Shown piece after piece: positions 49,651-59,097 of a DNA stretch of 64,000 nt. Position 1 is the stretch's first letter. Each line of letters starts with the position of its first letter. The notes under the pieces were generated by a model that made no database searches, had not been told where the DNA came from, and saw only the letters and a program-made list of their open reading frames with translations. Position numbers and translations under genes: made by a program. Origin of the DNA: Flavobacterium sp. N3904 (GTDB taxonomy: Bacteria; Bacteroidota; Bacteroidia; Flavobacteriales; Flavobacteriaceae); assembly GCF_025947305.1 (NCBI RefSeq), contig NZ_CP110009.1, positions 3,327,501 to 3,391,500 on the forward strand. Direction: 5' to 3'.

Positions 49651-51651
49651 ATGCAGGGAGAAGACGATTTGAGAGGTTTAGCCAAGATAATGGCATTTAT
49701 GAGGGCAGTAAGTATTCTTTTAATACTAATGCATCTTTATTGGTATTGCTATGGTTTCTTTTTGGAACGTGGTTGGACATTGAAAATTATCAATAAAATA
49801 TTAAGTAATTTCCAACGGACCGCTGGTCTATTTTCACATACTCTTTACACAAAAGTTTTTTCAATACTATTGCTGGCCTTAAGCTGTCTGGGAAGCAAAG
49901 GCGTGAAAAATGAAAAAATAACCTGGTCTAAAATTTATGTGGCTTTAGGCATTGGCTTTGTGCTGTTTTTTCTAAACACTCCATTATTAAAACTAGCGCC
50001 GATTATAGGAACATTCTTTTATATCCTCACACTTGCTGTGGGATACATAGCCTTGCTGATGGCAGGCGTATGGATACACCGCCTGTTGAACCATAACCTC
50101 ATGGATGATGTTTTCAACAGCGAGAACGAAAGTTTTATGCAGGAAACCATACTAATGGAAAATGAATATTCAGTTAACCTGCCCACCAAATTCTGGTACA
50201 ATAAAAAACAACATAACGGTTGGATCAATATCGTCAATCCTTTCAGGGCAACGATTGTGTTGGGAACTCCTGGATCAGGCAAGAGCTATGCCATTGTAAA
50301 CAACTACATCAAGCAACATATTGAAAAGGGTTTTTCGATGTACATCTACGATTTCAAGTTTGATGACCTTTCCACGATTGCCTACAACCATTTGCTAAAG
50401 CATGCGGACAACTATAAGGTAAAACCCAAATTTTATGTCATCAATTTTGACGACCCAAGAAAAAGCCATCGTTGCAATCCCCTCAATCCCGATTTCATGA
50501 CGGATATTTCGGATGCTTACGAAGCGGCTTATACCATTATGCTCAACCTAAACAGGAGCTGGATACAGAAACAGGGAGATTTCTTTGTAGAAAGCCCGAT
50601 TATCCTATTAGCGGCTATTATATGGTTTCTTAAAATCTATGAAAACGGCAAATACTGTACGTTTCCTCACGCCATTGAATTACTAAATAAAAAGTATTCC
50701 GACGTGTTTACTATTCTGACTTCCTATTCTGATCTGGAAAATTACCTATCCCCTTTTATGGATGCCTGGCAAGGCGGAGCGCAAGACCAGTTACAAGGGC
50801 AGATAGCCTCGGCAAAAATTCCTCTGTCAAGAATGATCTCACCGCAATTGTATTGGGTTATGACAGGCGATGATTTTTCATTGGACATCAATAATCCTAA
50901 AGAGCCTAAAATATTATGCGTAGGAAACAATCCAGATCGACAAAATATCTACTCTGCTGCGCTGGGATTGTACAATTCACGTATTGTAAAACTCATTAAT
51001 AAAAAAGGACAGTTGAAAAGTTCGGTTATCATAGACGAGCTGCCTACTATTTACTTTCGTGGATTAGACAACCTGATTGCAACTGCCAGAAGTAATAAAG
51101 TGGCAGTATGTTTGGGCTTTCAGGATTATTCGCAATTAACCAGAGATTATGGAGATAAAGAGAGTAAAGTAATTCAAAATACGGTAGGTAATATTTTTAG
51201 TGGTCAGGTTGTTGGCGAAACTGCTAAAAACTTATCAGAGCGCTTCGGGAAAGTATTGCAGAAAAGACAGAGTATAAGCATCAACCGCAACGATACATCT
51301 ACCTCAATATCTACTCAATTGGATAGCCTGATACCAGCTTCCAAAATATCCACATTGACACAAGGTGTTTTTGTCGGTGCTGTGTCGGACAATTTTGATG
51401 AACGTATTGAGCAGAAAATCTTCCATGCTGAAATTGTAGTGGATAATGAAAAGGTTGCTGCCGAAACCAAAGCCTATCACAAAATACCTGAAATTTTATC
51501 TTTTCTAGATGCGCAAGGTGATGATAAGATGAAGCATGAAATTGAAGCCAATTACAAACAGATCAAACATGAGGTTGTCTTAGTTATTGAAAGTGAATTG
51601 GAACGTATCAAGAATGACCCCGACTTACAACATTTGGTGCAAAAGGGATAA
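49651..51651 (+). CDS. Type IV coupling protein (VirD4/TraG-like, MobC of Bacteroides elements)
   Basis: A 666-residue inner-membrane ATPase with four N-terminal membrane helices (about 15-35, 63-80, 96-113 and 118-143). Walker A GTPGSGKS is at 205-212 and Walker B VIIDELPT contains D462 and E463. It hands the relaxase-DNA complex to the mating channel. It completes the plus-strand mob operon. Confidence 0.93.
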   Translation: MQGEDDLRGLAKIMAFMRAVSILLILMHLYWYCYGFFLERGWTLKIINKILSNFQRTAGLFSHTLYTKVFSILLLALSCLGSKGVKNEKITWSKIYVALGIGFVLFFLNTPLLKLAPIIGTFFYILTLAVGYIALLMAGVWIHRLLNHNLMDDVFNSENESFMQETILMENEYSVNLPTKFWYNKKQHNGWINIVNPFRATIVLGTPGSGKSYAIVNNYIKQHIEKGFSMYIYDFKFDDLSTIAYNHLLKHADNYKVKPKFYVINFDDPRKSHRCNPLNPDFMTDISDAYEAAYTIMLNLNRSWIQKQGDFFVESPIILLAAIIWFLKIYENGKYCTFPHAIELLNKKYSDVFTILTSYSDLENYLSPFMDAWQGGAQDQLQGQIASAKIPLSRMISPQLYWVMTGDDFSLDINNPKEPKILCVGNNPDRQNIYSAALGLYNSRIVKLINKKGQLKSSVIIDELPTIYFRGLDNLIATARSNKVAVCLGFQDYSQLTRDYGDKESKVIQNTVGNIFSGQVVGETAKNLSERFGKVLQKRQSISINRNDTSTSISTQLDSLIPASKISTLTQGVFVGAVSDNFDERIEQKIFHAEIVVDNEKVAAETKAYHKIPEILSFLDAQGDDKMKHEIEANYKQIKHEVVLVIESELERIKNDPDLQHLVQKG

Positions 51652-51970
51652 TTAATAAAAAACATCCATAAATGTAATCTCTCATTTGTCTAAAGTGCAA
51701 CATTCCTTTTAAAAAACACCAAAGATCTTTTTTGAGTATCTCAATTTTGATTTTTTTTCTTGTTTGTTCTGCTTTCAAGCTGCACATGGTCATAATCAAA
51801 AAGCTATTCTCTCGGTTAATTCTAACACAAAGTTCGGTTCATGGTTGCGGTTCGCTACAAAAAATTCCCCCATAAATGCCAGGTGTGCACCTGACTTTAT
51901 TGCGTTGCTTTTTGCGCTCGCTTCCCATAAACCGGTATTGGTGCTATTATTAATCTTAAAATATAGTACC
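51652..51970. other. Spacer before the RadC-like gene
   Basis: An upstream in-frame reading continues from 51764, but its composition and the RadC family start argue that it is untranslated. A CAGGTG-TG-CACCTG palindrome lies at 51880-51893. No other features. Confidence 0.5.
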
Positions 51971-52441
51971 ATGAAAAATTCAGCAAAATCTCCAAATTGG
52001 CAAATCGTTTCAGAAATTGAATTGAGCTACAAAACAAAAGTAAAAGCTGCCGATCGGCCGAAAATTACCTCTTCACTAGCTGCTTATAATATAGCACTGC
52101 AACTTTGGAATCAAAATACTTTAGAATACTTTGAAGAATTCAAAATCCTATTGCTAAACAACAGCAATAAAGTTCTTGGTGCCTATGAAGTTTCCTCAGG
52201 TGGCATCACAGGAACTGTGGTGGACATTAGAATTATATTCACCGCAGCCTTAAAAAGTAACGCTACAGGCATTATCATGATACACAATCATCCCTCAGGT
52301 ACACTAATTGCCAGTCAAGCCGATATAGCAATTACCCAAAAGGTTAAGGAAGCTGGTAAACTATTGGAAATCGCTCTCTTAGACCACCTGATTATAACTC
52401 CGGAAAGTTATTTTTCCTTTGCAGATGATGGGGCTTTATAG
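51971..52441 (+). CDS. RadC-like JAB/MPN-domain protein
   Basis: A 156-residue RadC-family protein. The start at 51971 (MKNSAKSPNW) is taken because the domain begins there. The JAMM zinc motif is intact: HNHPSG followed at the usual distance by D (LLDHLIITPESYFSF). Chromosomal RadC is longer (about 220). Such short copies are widespread on Bacteroidetes mobile elements, where their role is unknown. Confidence 0.88.
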   Translation: MKNSAKSPNWQIVSEIELSYKTKVKAADRPKITSSLAAYNIALQLWNQNTLEYFEEFKILLLNNSNKVLGAYEVSSGGITGTVVDIRIIFTAALKSNATGIIMIHNHPSGTLIASQADIAITQKVKEAGKLLEIALLDHLIITPESYFSFADDGAL

Positions 52442-52580
52442 CCTCATCATTTTTACTTCCAATACTAATTCCATGATGCTTGCCATTTCATTCAAATGCA
52501 ACTGAATTTATGATAGGTTTCGTATATTTGAATCGAAAAAGGTATTGGTGACCCTCGTAATTTTCTAGTCTTATTATTTT

Positions 52581-52649
52581 ATGAAAATAAATGAATTAAC
52601 CAATTTTTTCCAATTCCAGACTTTATCTTTTAACCAAATAACACAATGA
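52581..52649 (+). CDS. Possible 22-residue leader overlapping the next gene
   Basis: A short frame, MKINELTNFFQFQTLSFNQ..., whose TGA stop overlaps the next start codon (ATGA at 52646). Too short to judge on composition, but the 4-base overlap is typical of translational coupling. Confidence 0.25.
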   Translation: MKINELTNFFQFQTLSFNQITQ

Positions 52650-53821
52650 CGAGAATACTATTTTTTTTAATGGTTCTTTTAAATTTCAACAGTTATTCCC
52701 AAGCAATAGTAAAAGAATTATATGAATATGATGTAAATGACAATTTAATTAAAAAAGATGAAAATTTAAAGTTTTGGCTAGATAATTTGAGCAATAACGT
52801 CTATTATGTCGGTCATAATTTTTCTCAAAGTTATAAGCATGATCAAACTTTCACTAAATTTAATTTAATTAAAAAAGGCACTAAAAATAGTGTCGAAAGT
52901 AAGGATACGATATTAATTACAATACCTAAGTCTCCTTTAAAACTTTCATTTCAAACAATTGAAAAGACTGCCAGAGGAAATGTCACTCAAGATATTTTAG
53001 TAGAATATAACTTGCCATTTTATTCATTTAATCATGGTGCGTTTGATCCAAATACTTTTCAATATAAAACTTTGGATTACTTTTTACTTGGATTAAAAGC
53101 ATATCGAATAAACAATGGACAACTTATTGCCAATGTGCTAAATAGAATGGTGGATGATAATTACCAAAACAAAATGTCTAAATTTGACATTCTAATAAAT
53201 GACATCAATAAAAGTAAAAAATACAATGTTCCCTTGCTGTTGGAAAAGGAACAAAATATTGAAGGTGTCATTTGGGCTCTTGGTAAAGTATCAAATGACA
53301 TTCCAACATTAATGTATGATGTATACATCCATAACAAGAAGAGTGAAGAGAAATCTTGGGCCAATATGCAAGAGTTTTTTAATTTTAATAATGACAATAT
53401 TAAAAAATATTTAAATGATCAAATAAATGATTATTTAATCCTAAAAATGGAAAAGCCTGAATTATTGTTATTTCCTAGGGATTGGATTAAGGAAAAGCAG
53501 AATGTTACCGCTCCAAAAAGCACGCCCAATAGTTTACATTTTAATAGAGTCACATTTAGAAAGAATCAATCTGAACATTGCTTTGAGATAACTTTTGAAA
53601 TAACGAATGCAGAGCAAGTACAATGGTGTTTCGGATTTAAAGAAGGCTATGTTGCCAAGAAAGGAAAAACAGGAATAACAAAAGCCACACTGGAAAATCC
53701 TATATTGATTACTCCTGAAGAAGTTAAAATTTATGTTTACACAGATAGAATAAAAGGTGTGTTAACAGGCTCGGAATATGAAAAAATTGAACTTTTTAAT
53801 TCCAAACTAAGTTTTAACTGA
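52646..53821 (+). CDS. Exported protein of unknown function (cargo)
   Basis: A 391-residue protein with a signal peptide ending NFNSYSQ. The mature part is rich in Lys, Asn and aromatic residues, without a membrane helix or a motif I recognise. The C-terminal quarter (about 295-391, HFNRVTFRKNQSEHCFEI and VKIYVYTDR) looks beta-rich. Codon usage is more AT-rich than the flanking mob and topB genes, consistent with a later insertion. It is a single-gene plus-strand unit between plus-strand radC-like and minus-strand topB. Confidence 0.7.
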   Translation: MTRILFFLMVLLNFNSYSQAIVKELYEYDVNDNLIKKDENLKFWLDNLSNNVYYVGHNFSQSYKHDQTFTKFNLIKKGTKNSVESKDTILITIPKSPLKLSFQTIEKTARGNVTQDILVEYNLPFYSFNHGAFDPNTFQYKTLDYFLLGLKAYRINNGQLIANVLNRMVDDNYQNKMSKFDILINDINKSKKYNVPLLLEKEQNIEGVIWALGKVSNDIPTLMYDVYIHNKKSEEKSWANMQEFFNFNNDNIKKYLNDQINDYLILKMEKPELLLFPRDWIKEKQNVTAPKSTPNSLHFNRVTFRKNQSEHCFEITFEITNAEQVQWCFGFKEGYVAKKGKTGITKATLENPILITPEEVKIYVYTDRIKGVLTGSEYEKIELFNSKLSFN

Positions 53822-53880
53822 TCTATATAGTTCAATAACTTAACTTAGATTTCAGTTTGGATCGACCAATCAAAACTGGA

Positions 53881-55968
53881 TTATTTATTTGAATATTTAA
53901 ATTTTTCAAATTCAAAAGAGCTTTCCGTTTTATCGTTCAATACAATATAGGCATCGAATTTCTTTCCGGATTTACTTTTCATTCCTTTAATGAGAGAAGT
54001 TCTCCCTTTTTTGACAAGACTTTCAATATCGGCTATACCAATTTGCACACCACACACATTTCGGAATTGAACCCAATTACAAACCTCATCAGGACATTTG
54101 ACAATTTTATCCCTAATAATAAGTTGCCTATTTTTGCATTTGGGACATTCAAGCATGGCCAGATTTTCTTGTGCAATGGCAGTGTGCAACAATTCATTGG
54201 TAATGGATCTAGCATAGTTTTCCATTTCTTTTTGGAAAGTATCTGCATTGCTTTCGTTGTCTTCAATTTTCTGCAAAGTCAACTCCCATTGGGCGGTCAT
54301 CGCTACATCCGCAATCTTTTTATCTTTAATAAGTTCATATACCTGCAATCCTTTTCCGGTAGGTATCAGGGATTTATTTTCCCTTTGAATATAGTTACGG
54401 CTAAACAGGGTTTCAATAATTGCGGCTCTTGTGGCAGGTGTACCAATACCTATATTTTGTAATGCTTTTCGCTCCTCTTTATTTTCAATCTCCTTTCCAG
54501 CGGTTTCCATAGCCGATAAAAGTCCTGCTTCGGTAAAAAGCACAGGTGCTTTGGTTTTCTTTTCTAGAATTAAGGCGTCCTTGATTTTCAACTCATCACC
54601 TTTTTTGAATTCAGGCAGTTCCTGAACAGATTCGGTGTCATCATCTGAGAAACTACCTTTGATAAAACGCCAGCCGGGTTCCAGTATCTTACATCCTTTG
54701 AGGGCAAAATCATAATGCAAAGCCTGTAAAGTAATATCGGTTATCTCTTTTGTACAAGCTTGTGAAATGGCTTCCAGTAATCGAAAGGCAATCATATTGT
54801 AAACGGCATTTTCCTTTGCAGGTAATGCCGAAGGAATTTTGTCCGTAATGAGCAGACCATGATGATCTGTAACACGAAGGTCATTCAGGATACGTTTATT
54901 GCAATACCCCCATTTCACTTTTGCTATTGCTTGCTTGAAATCTCCCATTTCCTGCAAAGCCCTAATAAGGTTAGGAATCTCTGTCCACATATCTTCAGGA
55001 ATGTATTTACTACCAGTACGAGGATAGGTAATAAATTTCTTTTCATACAGGCTTTGGGCAATAGTCAAGGTTTCTTCAGCAGACAGGTTCAATTTTTTGT
55101 TGGCTTCTTTTTGCAAGCCTGTCAGATCAAACAACAAAGGCGGTTGTTCCGTCACAGTTTTGATTTCTACAGATGTAACTCTAGCGATATTGCCGTTTCT
55201 TGCGATAGACTTTAACGCACTTTCTGCCCCCTTTTTATCTTCCCATTTGTTTATGGAAAGGCTTTTAAAGTCCATGAACTCTTTTGTATGGGACAACTGC
55301 AGCTGCCAGTATTGCTGCACCGAAAAATTTTTGTTTTCCAAATAACGCCTGCATATTAAAGCAAGTGTAGGTGTCTGCACTCTTCCAAGCGAATAGATGC
55401 CGTTGCCTGCAGCAATGGAGAGTGCCTGCGAAGCATTGATACCCACTAGCCAGTCAGCTCGGCTCCTACCCTGCGCTGCCAGATATAATCCGTCAAAATC
55501 ACTTCCGGGTTTCAGATTATCAAAGCCCAGTTTTATAGCTTTTTCGGTAAGCGAACTAATCCATAGACGCTCAAATGGTTTATTGCATTTTAAGTATTCG
55601 TAGATGTAACGAAATATGAGTTCGCCCTCACGTCCAGCATCGGTTGCCACAATAATTTTTTCACTACTGCCAATGACCTGTTCAATTACTCTCAGTTGCT
55701 TTAATGCACCTGAATCGACGGTATAGCCCTTGTCTTTTTTTACTTTGCGTACCGTCAGGAAAAAGGGATTGGGTAATATTGGCAGGGATGATTTCTGAAA
55801 TCCGGAAATGCCATAATCTTCCGGCATACCCAACCCCACTAAATGTCCAAAAGCCCACGTAACAAAATAACCGTTACCAGTCAAATACCCATCCATTTTT
55901 TCGGAGGCTCCCAACAGGTTGGCTATTTCTCTGGCTACGCTTGGTTTTTCTGCAATAACTACTTTCAT
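53881..55968 (-). CDS. topB: Type IA DNA topoisomerase III
   Basis: A 695-residue topoisomerase. The toprim domain (about 1-140) has E7 and DAGREGE at 110-116; the active-site tyrosine is Y315 in FITYPRTGSKYIP. A four-cysteine zinc-ribbon-like segment (CPKC...CPDEVC) lies near 635-655, followed by a ~40-residue tail with GRTSLIKGMKSKSGKKFDAY. It relaxes or decatenates DNA during transfer or replication of the element. A topB copy is standard in CTnDOT-type elements. Confidence 0.95.
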   Translation of the reverse strand: MKVVIAEKPSVAREIANLLGASEKMDGYLTGNGYFVTWAFGHLVGLGMPEDYGISGFQKSSLPILPNPFFLTVRKVKKDKGYTVDSGALKQLRVIEQVIGSSEKIIVATDAGREGELIFRYIYEYLKCNKPFERLWISSLTEKAIKLGFDNLKPGSDFDGLYLAAQGRSRADWLVGINASQALSIAAGNGIYSLGRVQTPTLALICRRYLENKNFSVQQYWQLQLSHTKEFMDFKSLSINKWEDKKGAESALKSIARNGNIARVTSVEIKTVTEQPPLLFDLTGLQKEANKKLNLSAEETLTIAQSLYEKKFITYPRTGSKYIPEDMWTEIPNLIRALQEMGDFKQAIAKVKWGYCNKRILNDLRVTDHHGLLITDKIPSALPAKENAVYNMIAFRLLEAISQACTKEITDITLQALHYDFALKGCKILEPGWRFIKGSFSDDDTESVQELPEFKKGDELKIKDALILEKKTKAPVLFTEAGLLSAMETAGKEIENKEERKALQNIGIGTPATRAAIIETLFSRNYIQRENKSLIPTGKGLQVYELIKDKKIADVAMTAQWELTLQKIEDNESNADTFQKEMENYARSITNELLHTAIAQENLAMLECPKCKNRQLIIRDKIVKCPDEVCNWVQFRNVCGVQIGIADIESLVKKGRTSLIKGMKSKSGKKFDAYIVLNDKTESSFEFEKFKYSNK

Positions 55969-55974
55969 GGCACA

Positions 55975-57426
55975 TTACATTTTACGTCCTTTGGATCTGG
56001 CAGGTTCTTTGGCTGGTTCCTGTTGCTCCTGCTGTTCCTTGCTATCGGGATTTTTTTGCCCTGATTTTAACGGCTCTTTGAGATTTTTGGTCGCTTCATT
56101 GGTTTTGCCGTCAGAATTGACCGCTGTCTGCGTTTTATGAGCTTCAGTGGGTTTTGCCTGTTCTTTGATTTTGTTCGGATTTTGGAAAGAGAAATCTGTT
56201 TTATTGGTTTCCTTGTTGAAAGTGATATACCCATTATATTCCTTCCCTTTCTTATCTACCAATCCACTGACATAGACAGTCTGTCCATCTTTGAACTTTT
56301 GGTATTGCTCGTTATCCAGCTCTTTGTCTCTAAATGTTTTCGGAGCTTCCTTAGATGGGTATTGCTGATTGTCTTGCCCCTTTTTATTAGAGTTACCCCT
56401 GTCAAAGAGGAACTCTACAAAACGTTTATCAGCATTGAATTGTACGGTAGCATCAAATGGGGTGCCATTCTTAGAGACCATCCCTTCTAAATAAAGTGGC
56501 TTGCCTTCTAGTAAGGTTTGCTTTTGCTCTTGATTCAGTTTTATGCCTTTGATTTCGTCAGGGATTTTGATGAAATCTGCTTTTAGTGCTACTAGCTCAT
56601 TGGTCAGCCTATCCACGCTGACAATGGACGGAATACTCTCATCCGTTTTTGGATTGATTAGATTGACCACTCGACCCATATTGCCAGTCTGGAGTAGATT
56701 TTCTTTATCTTCTTTAGTGAACTCATGTCCGAAAAAAGGAAATTTCAGGTTAGGTTCTTTTCGGATACCATGAATTGCTACCACAACCGACCCATCATCA
56801 TGTTGTTGCAAAGACAGCCGTGCATCCATACGGGTAACCGCTGTTCCTACATTAAAACTTACAGGTACAAGTTCATTGGTTTTAAACCCTCTCAATAAAG
56901 GATCAAGGAGATTCATCTTTTCCAGTTTTTCTTTGTTCAGTCCGAAATTATTCATTGTTTTCCAGTCAATTTGTTCTGATTTGTAGCGATACTCACTTGT
57001 TTCCGATGGTGTCTGTGTTGTTTTCATACTATTTTTATTTTCTTGTTTATAATCTTGTTGTGATTCCGTTTTAAGCTCGAATTGTTTCATCAGTTGTTCC
57101 ACTTCGGGAGTTGGTTTATCGATCAGTTTTTGCATTTCCTTTGCCATATCAATAGCCAATGGTGCAGCAACTTTGAAAAAAGAAAAATTGGTAGGGTCCT
57201 TCAACTGGCTGAAGAAATTGGAGAAGAAGTTGGAAAAGAAATCACCCTGCTTATCCACACGCATAAACTGGTTTTGGTTTTTCTTTGTAGGGTCAATAGT
57301 TTCCAGCTTACCATTTTCGTCAATGTCCTTTACAGCCTGAATTTTATTTTTATTTTTATCCAGCACCAATAATATCTCGGATAATTGTTCAGGAGATCGT
57401 GGTTTATCTAAAGTTGGTTCGTTCAT
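55975..57426 (-). CDS. DUF4099/DUF3945 domain protein
   Basis: A 483-residue protein. A helical N-terminus (about 1-140) precedes a DUF4099-like domain (about 150-235) and two DUF3945-like modules (about 300-350 and 385-430). The C-terminus (about 430-483) is disordered and rich in Lys, Gln and Pro. It is found beside topB in many Bacteroidetes mobile elements, function unknown; it may assist the topoisomerase. It lies 6 bases from topB. Confidence 0.88.
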   Translation of the reverse strand: MNEPTLDKPRSPEQLSEILLVLDKNKNKIQAVKDIDENGKLETIDPTKKNQNQFMRVDKQGDFFSNFFSNFFSQLKDPTNFSFFKVAAPLAIDMAKEMQKLIDKPTPEVEQLMKQFELKTESQQDYKQENKNSMKTTQTPSETSEYRYKSEQIDWKTMNNFGLNKEKLEKMNLLDPLLRGFKTNELVPVSFNVGTAVTRMDARLSLQQHDDGSVVVAIHGIRKEPNLKFPFFGHEFTKEDKENLLQTGNMGRVVNLINPKTDESIPSIVSVDRLTNELVALKADFIKIPDEIKGIKLNQEQKQTLLEGKPLYLEGMVSKNGTPFDATVQFNADKRFVEFLFDRGNSNKKGQDNQQYPSKEAPKTFRDKELDNEQYQKFKDGQTVYVSGLVDKKGKEYNGYITFNKETNKTDFSFQNPNKIKEQAKPTEAHKTQTAVNSDGKTNEATKNLKEPLKSGQKNPDSKEQQEQQEPAKEPARSKGRKM

Positions 57427-57509
57427 ATTTTGAGATTTTTAAGTTTGACACCGAAATTAGAAGAGGCTTTCGCTTTTTTTCACTAATTGTCATTCATTGG
57501 CACCATTTA

Positions 57510-57824
57510 TCATCCATTGGCTTTTCCTTTGGACATGGGAACAGTAAAACTTTCTCTGACGAACTGATGAACATCTGAAAGCTTATAATAAATTTTTCCA
57601 CTAATTGTGTAATAGGGCAGCTTGCCAGAAGAGCGGTAACGCTGCAAGGATCGCGCACTTATCTTCAGCATCTGCAAAATATCCTGATTGTCCAGCAGCT
57701 CTTCTCCATCAATAATAGCAAGTTGGTTTTTATCTCCGTTTATTAATTCCATAAGGATATCAAACCGCTCCATGATTCGCTCCATCCAAGCCATAAATTC
57801 TATTCTATCCACATTCATAATCAA
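57510..57824 (-). CDS. Excisionase-like helix-turn-helix protein
   Basis: A 104-residue protein with an N-terminal helix (about 1-30) and a MerR/excisionase-type winged HTH (about 45-90: NQDILQMLKISARSLQRYR, GKLPYYTISGKIYYKLSDV). Such proteins act as recombination directionality factors or transcription regulators of Bacteroidetes conjugative transposons. It heads the topB block on the minus strand. Confidence 0.85.
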   Translation of the reverse strand: MIMNVDRIEFMAWMERIMERFDILMELINGDKNQLAIIDGEELLDNQDILQMLKISARSLQRYRSSGKLPYYTISGKIYYKLSDVHQFVRESFTVPMSKGKANG

Positions 57825-57931
57825 TATTTTAGGTTCAATACGCAGTAGGTAGCAATTCGTTCAGGTAGTGGTACCTTTTAATATGCTTTTACAAAATTCA
57901 GTTGCTTTTGTTGGATTTTATCCCAATGGCT

Positions 57932-58153
57932 TTCGTAGTACTGAAAAAGTTTAACATTTAAAATTCGTAAAGCCTTGGTTTTACTAGAAAATAATTCTCT
58001 AAAAAATGAATGCACTTATGATTTCTGTTTAAGATTGATACTGGTCAGTCTATTTAGCGGTAATTATTGGGTTTATCTCAACAACCTTCGTAGTACGAAA
58101 AAAATTAACAATTAAAATTCATGAAAAATTTAATTTTTACTATGAATTATTCT
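57932..58153. repeat. Imperfect ~65-bp direct repeat pair
   Basis: Copy A spans about 57932-57998 and copy B about 58087-58153. Shared blocks are TTCGTAGTAC, GAAAAA, TTAACA, TTAAAATTC, TTTTACTA and A(T/A)TATTCT. The copies are 155 bases apart in the same orientation, next to an excisionase-like gene, so integrase or Xis binding is possible. Confidence 0.55.
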
Positions 58154-58170
58154 TTTGATTGATTCTAGCA

Positions 58171-58212
58171 TAAAAAAAGCAGTATATCCTTTTAAATGTG
58201 GATGTACTGCTT
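58171..58212 (-). terminator. Terminator of rteC
   Basis: AAGCAGTATATCC and GGATGTACTGCTT pair at 12 of 13 positions with a 10-base loop. On the minus strand the stem is followed by a run of T residues. Confidence 0.85.
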
Positions 58213-58234
58213 GTAGACTTTCGTAGTTACGACT

Positions 58235-59077
58235 TTACTCTTGGTCTTCTCTGGACATTTTTTGTTGTAGATTTAAGGTTAATTCTTCTAAAAATTTTGT
58301 CTTACTACTTTTACGGGCTTTGATTTCGGTGTAGGTTTTATAGATGTTATCTAATTTGATGTTGAAAAAATCTTCAAATGATGCTGTTATCGTATTAATA
58401 TCTGCCGCACCATAATTAATCGCACCATTAGAAAACAAGGCATAAATTAATTCTGTTAAAGCTGTTTTTGGCCCTGTCCATAACAATACTTTGTGTTTTT
58501 TTTCTTCAAATATTTCAGAATCATCCACTTTCAGTCTTTTGAGTGCTTGCCGGATGTAATGAATGAATCGGTACATCGCTTTTACTTTTGCCCAAAGCAT
58601 GTCTTGCGATGTTGAAAATTCCGGAAATTGGTAGTAATCGGTCATGGGGGTAAAGGGAAAATTATCCCGATGGTTTCTGGTAAAAAATTGATGGTCTAGG
58701 TAACAATATCCTTGTTCCATATAATGCACAAAATCGGCATTTCTGTAAAAGAATTTATTGATTTTCCGCAATTCTTTCTGAAGAAATTGAACTTTATAGG
58801 TTTTACCCGCCTTAGGCATTCTTAGTTCACAGGAACGTACTTCTGTAAAATAAATCAATAAACTCATAGGAACGGGCTTGATGTTTTTGAAAAAATCAAT
58901 CTCTTCCGGAACAGTGTTAAAATCATTTTTATCCACTATCTCTTTCAAGTTCGTTAATGTTTTATTACACAATACAATTCCATTGCAAGCCTTATTTTGC
59001 ATCGTTTCGTCTGCCTCTAAAATTTCATTGCAGATAGCATTAAATGATTCAATCGCTTTTTCAAACATTGTTTTCAA
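58235..59077 (-). CDS. rteC: RteC-family protein
   Basis: A 280-residue RteC-domain protein. RteC is the regulator that, in CTnDOT, activates excision genes in response to tetracycline signalling; other elements carry RteC homologues with their own cues. The pattern TEVRSCELRMPK, FYRNADFVHYMEQG and AALTELIYALFSNGAINYG-like C-terminal region is typical. No rteA/rteB or tetQ is seen in this window. It lies 20 bases downstream of the PLP/GNAT fusion gene and is likely co-transcribed with it. Confidence 0.88.
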   Translation of the reverse strand: MKTMFEKAIESFNAICNEILEADETMQNKACNGIVLCNKTLTNLKEIVDKNDFNTVPEEIDFFKNIKPVPMSLLIYFTEVRSCELRMPKAGKTYKVQFLQKELRKINKFFYRNADFVHYMEQGYCYLDHQFFTRNHRDNFPFTPMTDYYQFPEFSTSQDMLWAKVKAMYRFIHYIRQALKRLKVDDSEIFEEKKHKVLLWTGPKTALTELIYALFSNGAINYGAADINTITASFEDFFNIKLDNIYKTYTEIKARKSSKTKFLEELTLNLQQKMSREDQE

Positions 59078-59097
59078 TATTAGTTATCAATATGCTT

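Larger units (their letters stand above)
57825..58234. other. Non-coding region with direct repeats between HTH gene and rteC
   Basis: No gene. It contains two imperfect ~65-base direct repeats (57932-57998 and 58087-58153), both beginning TTCGTAGTAC, and the rteC terminator. A third short copy of TTCGTAGT lies at 58220. Confidence 0.6.
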
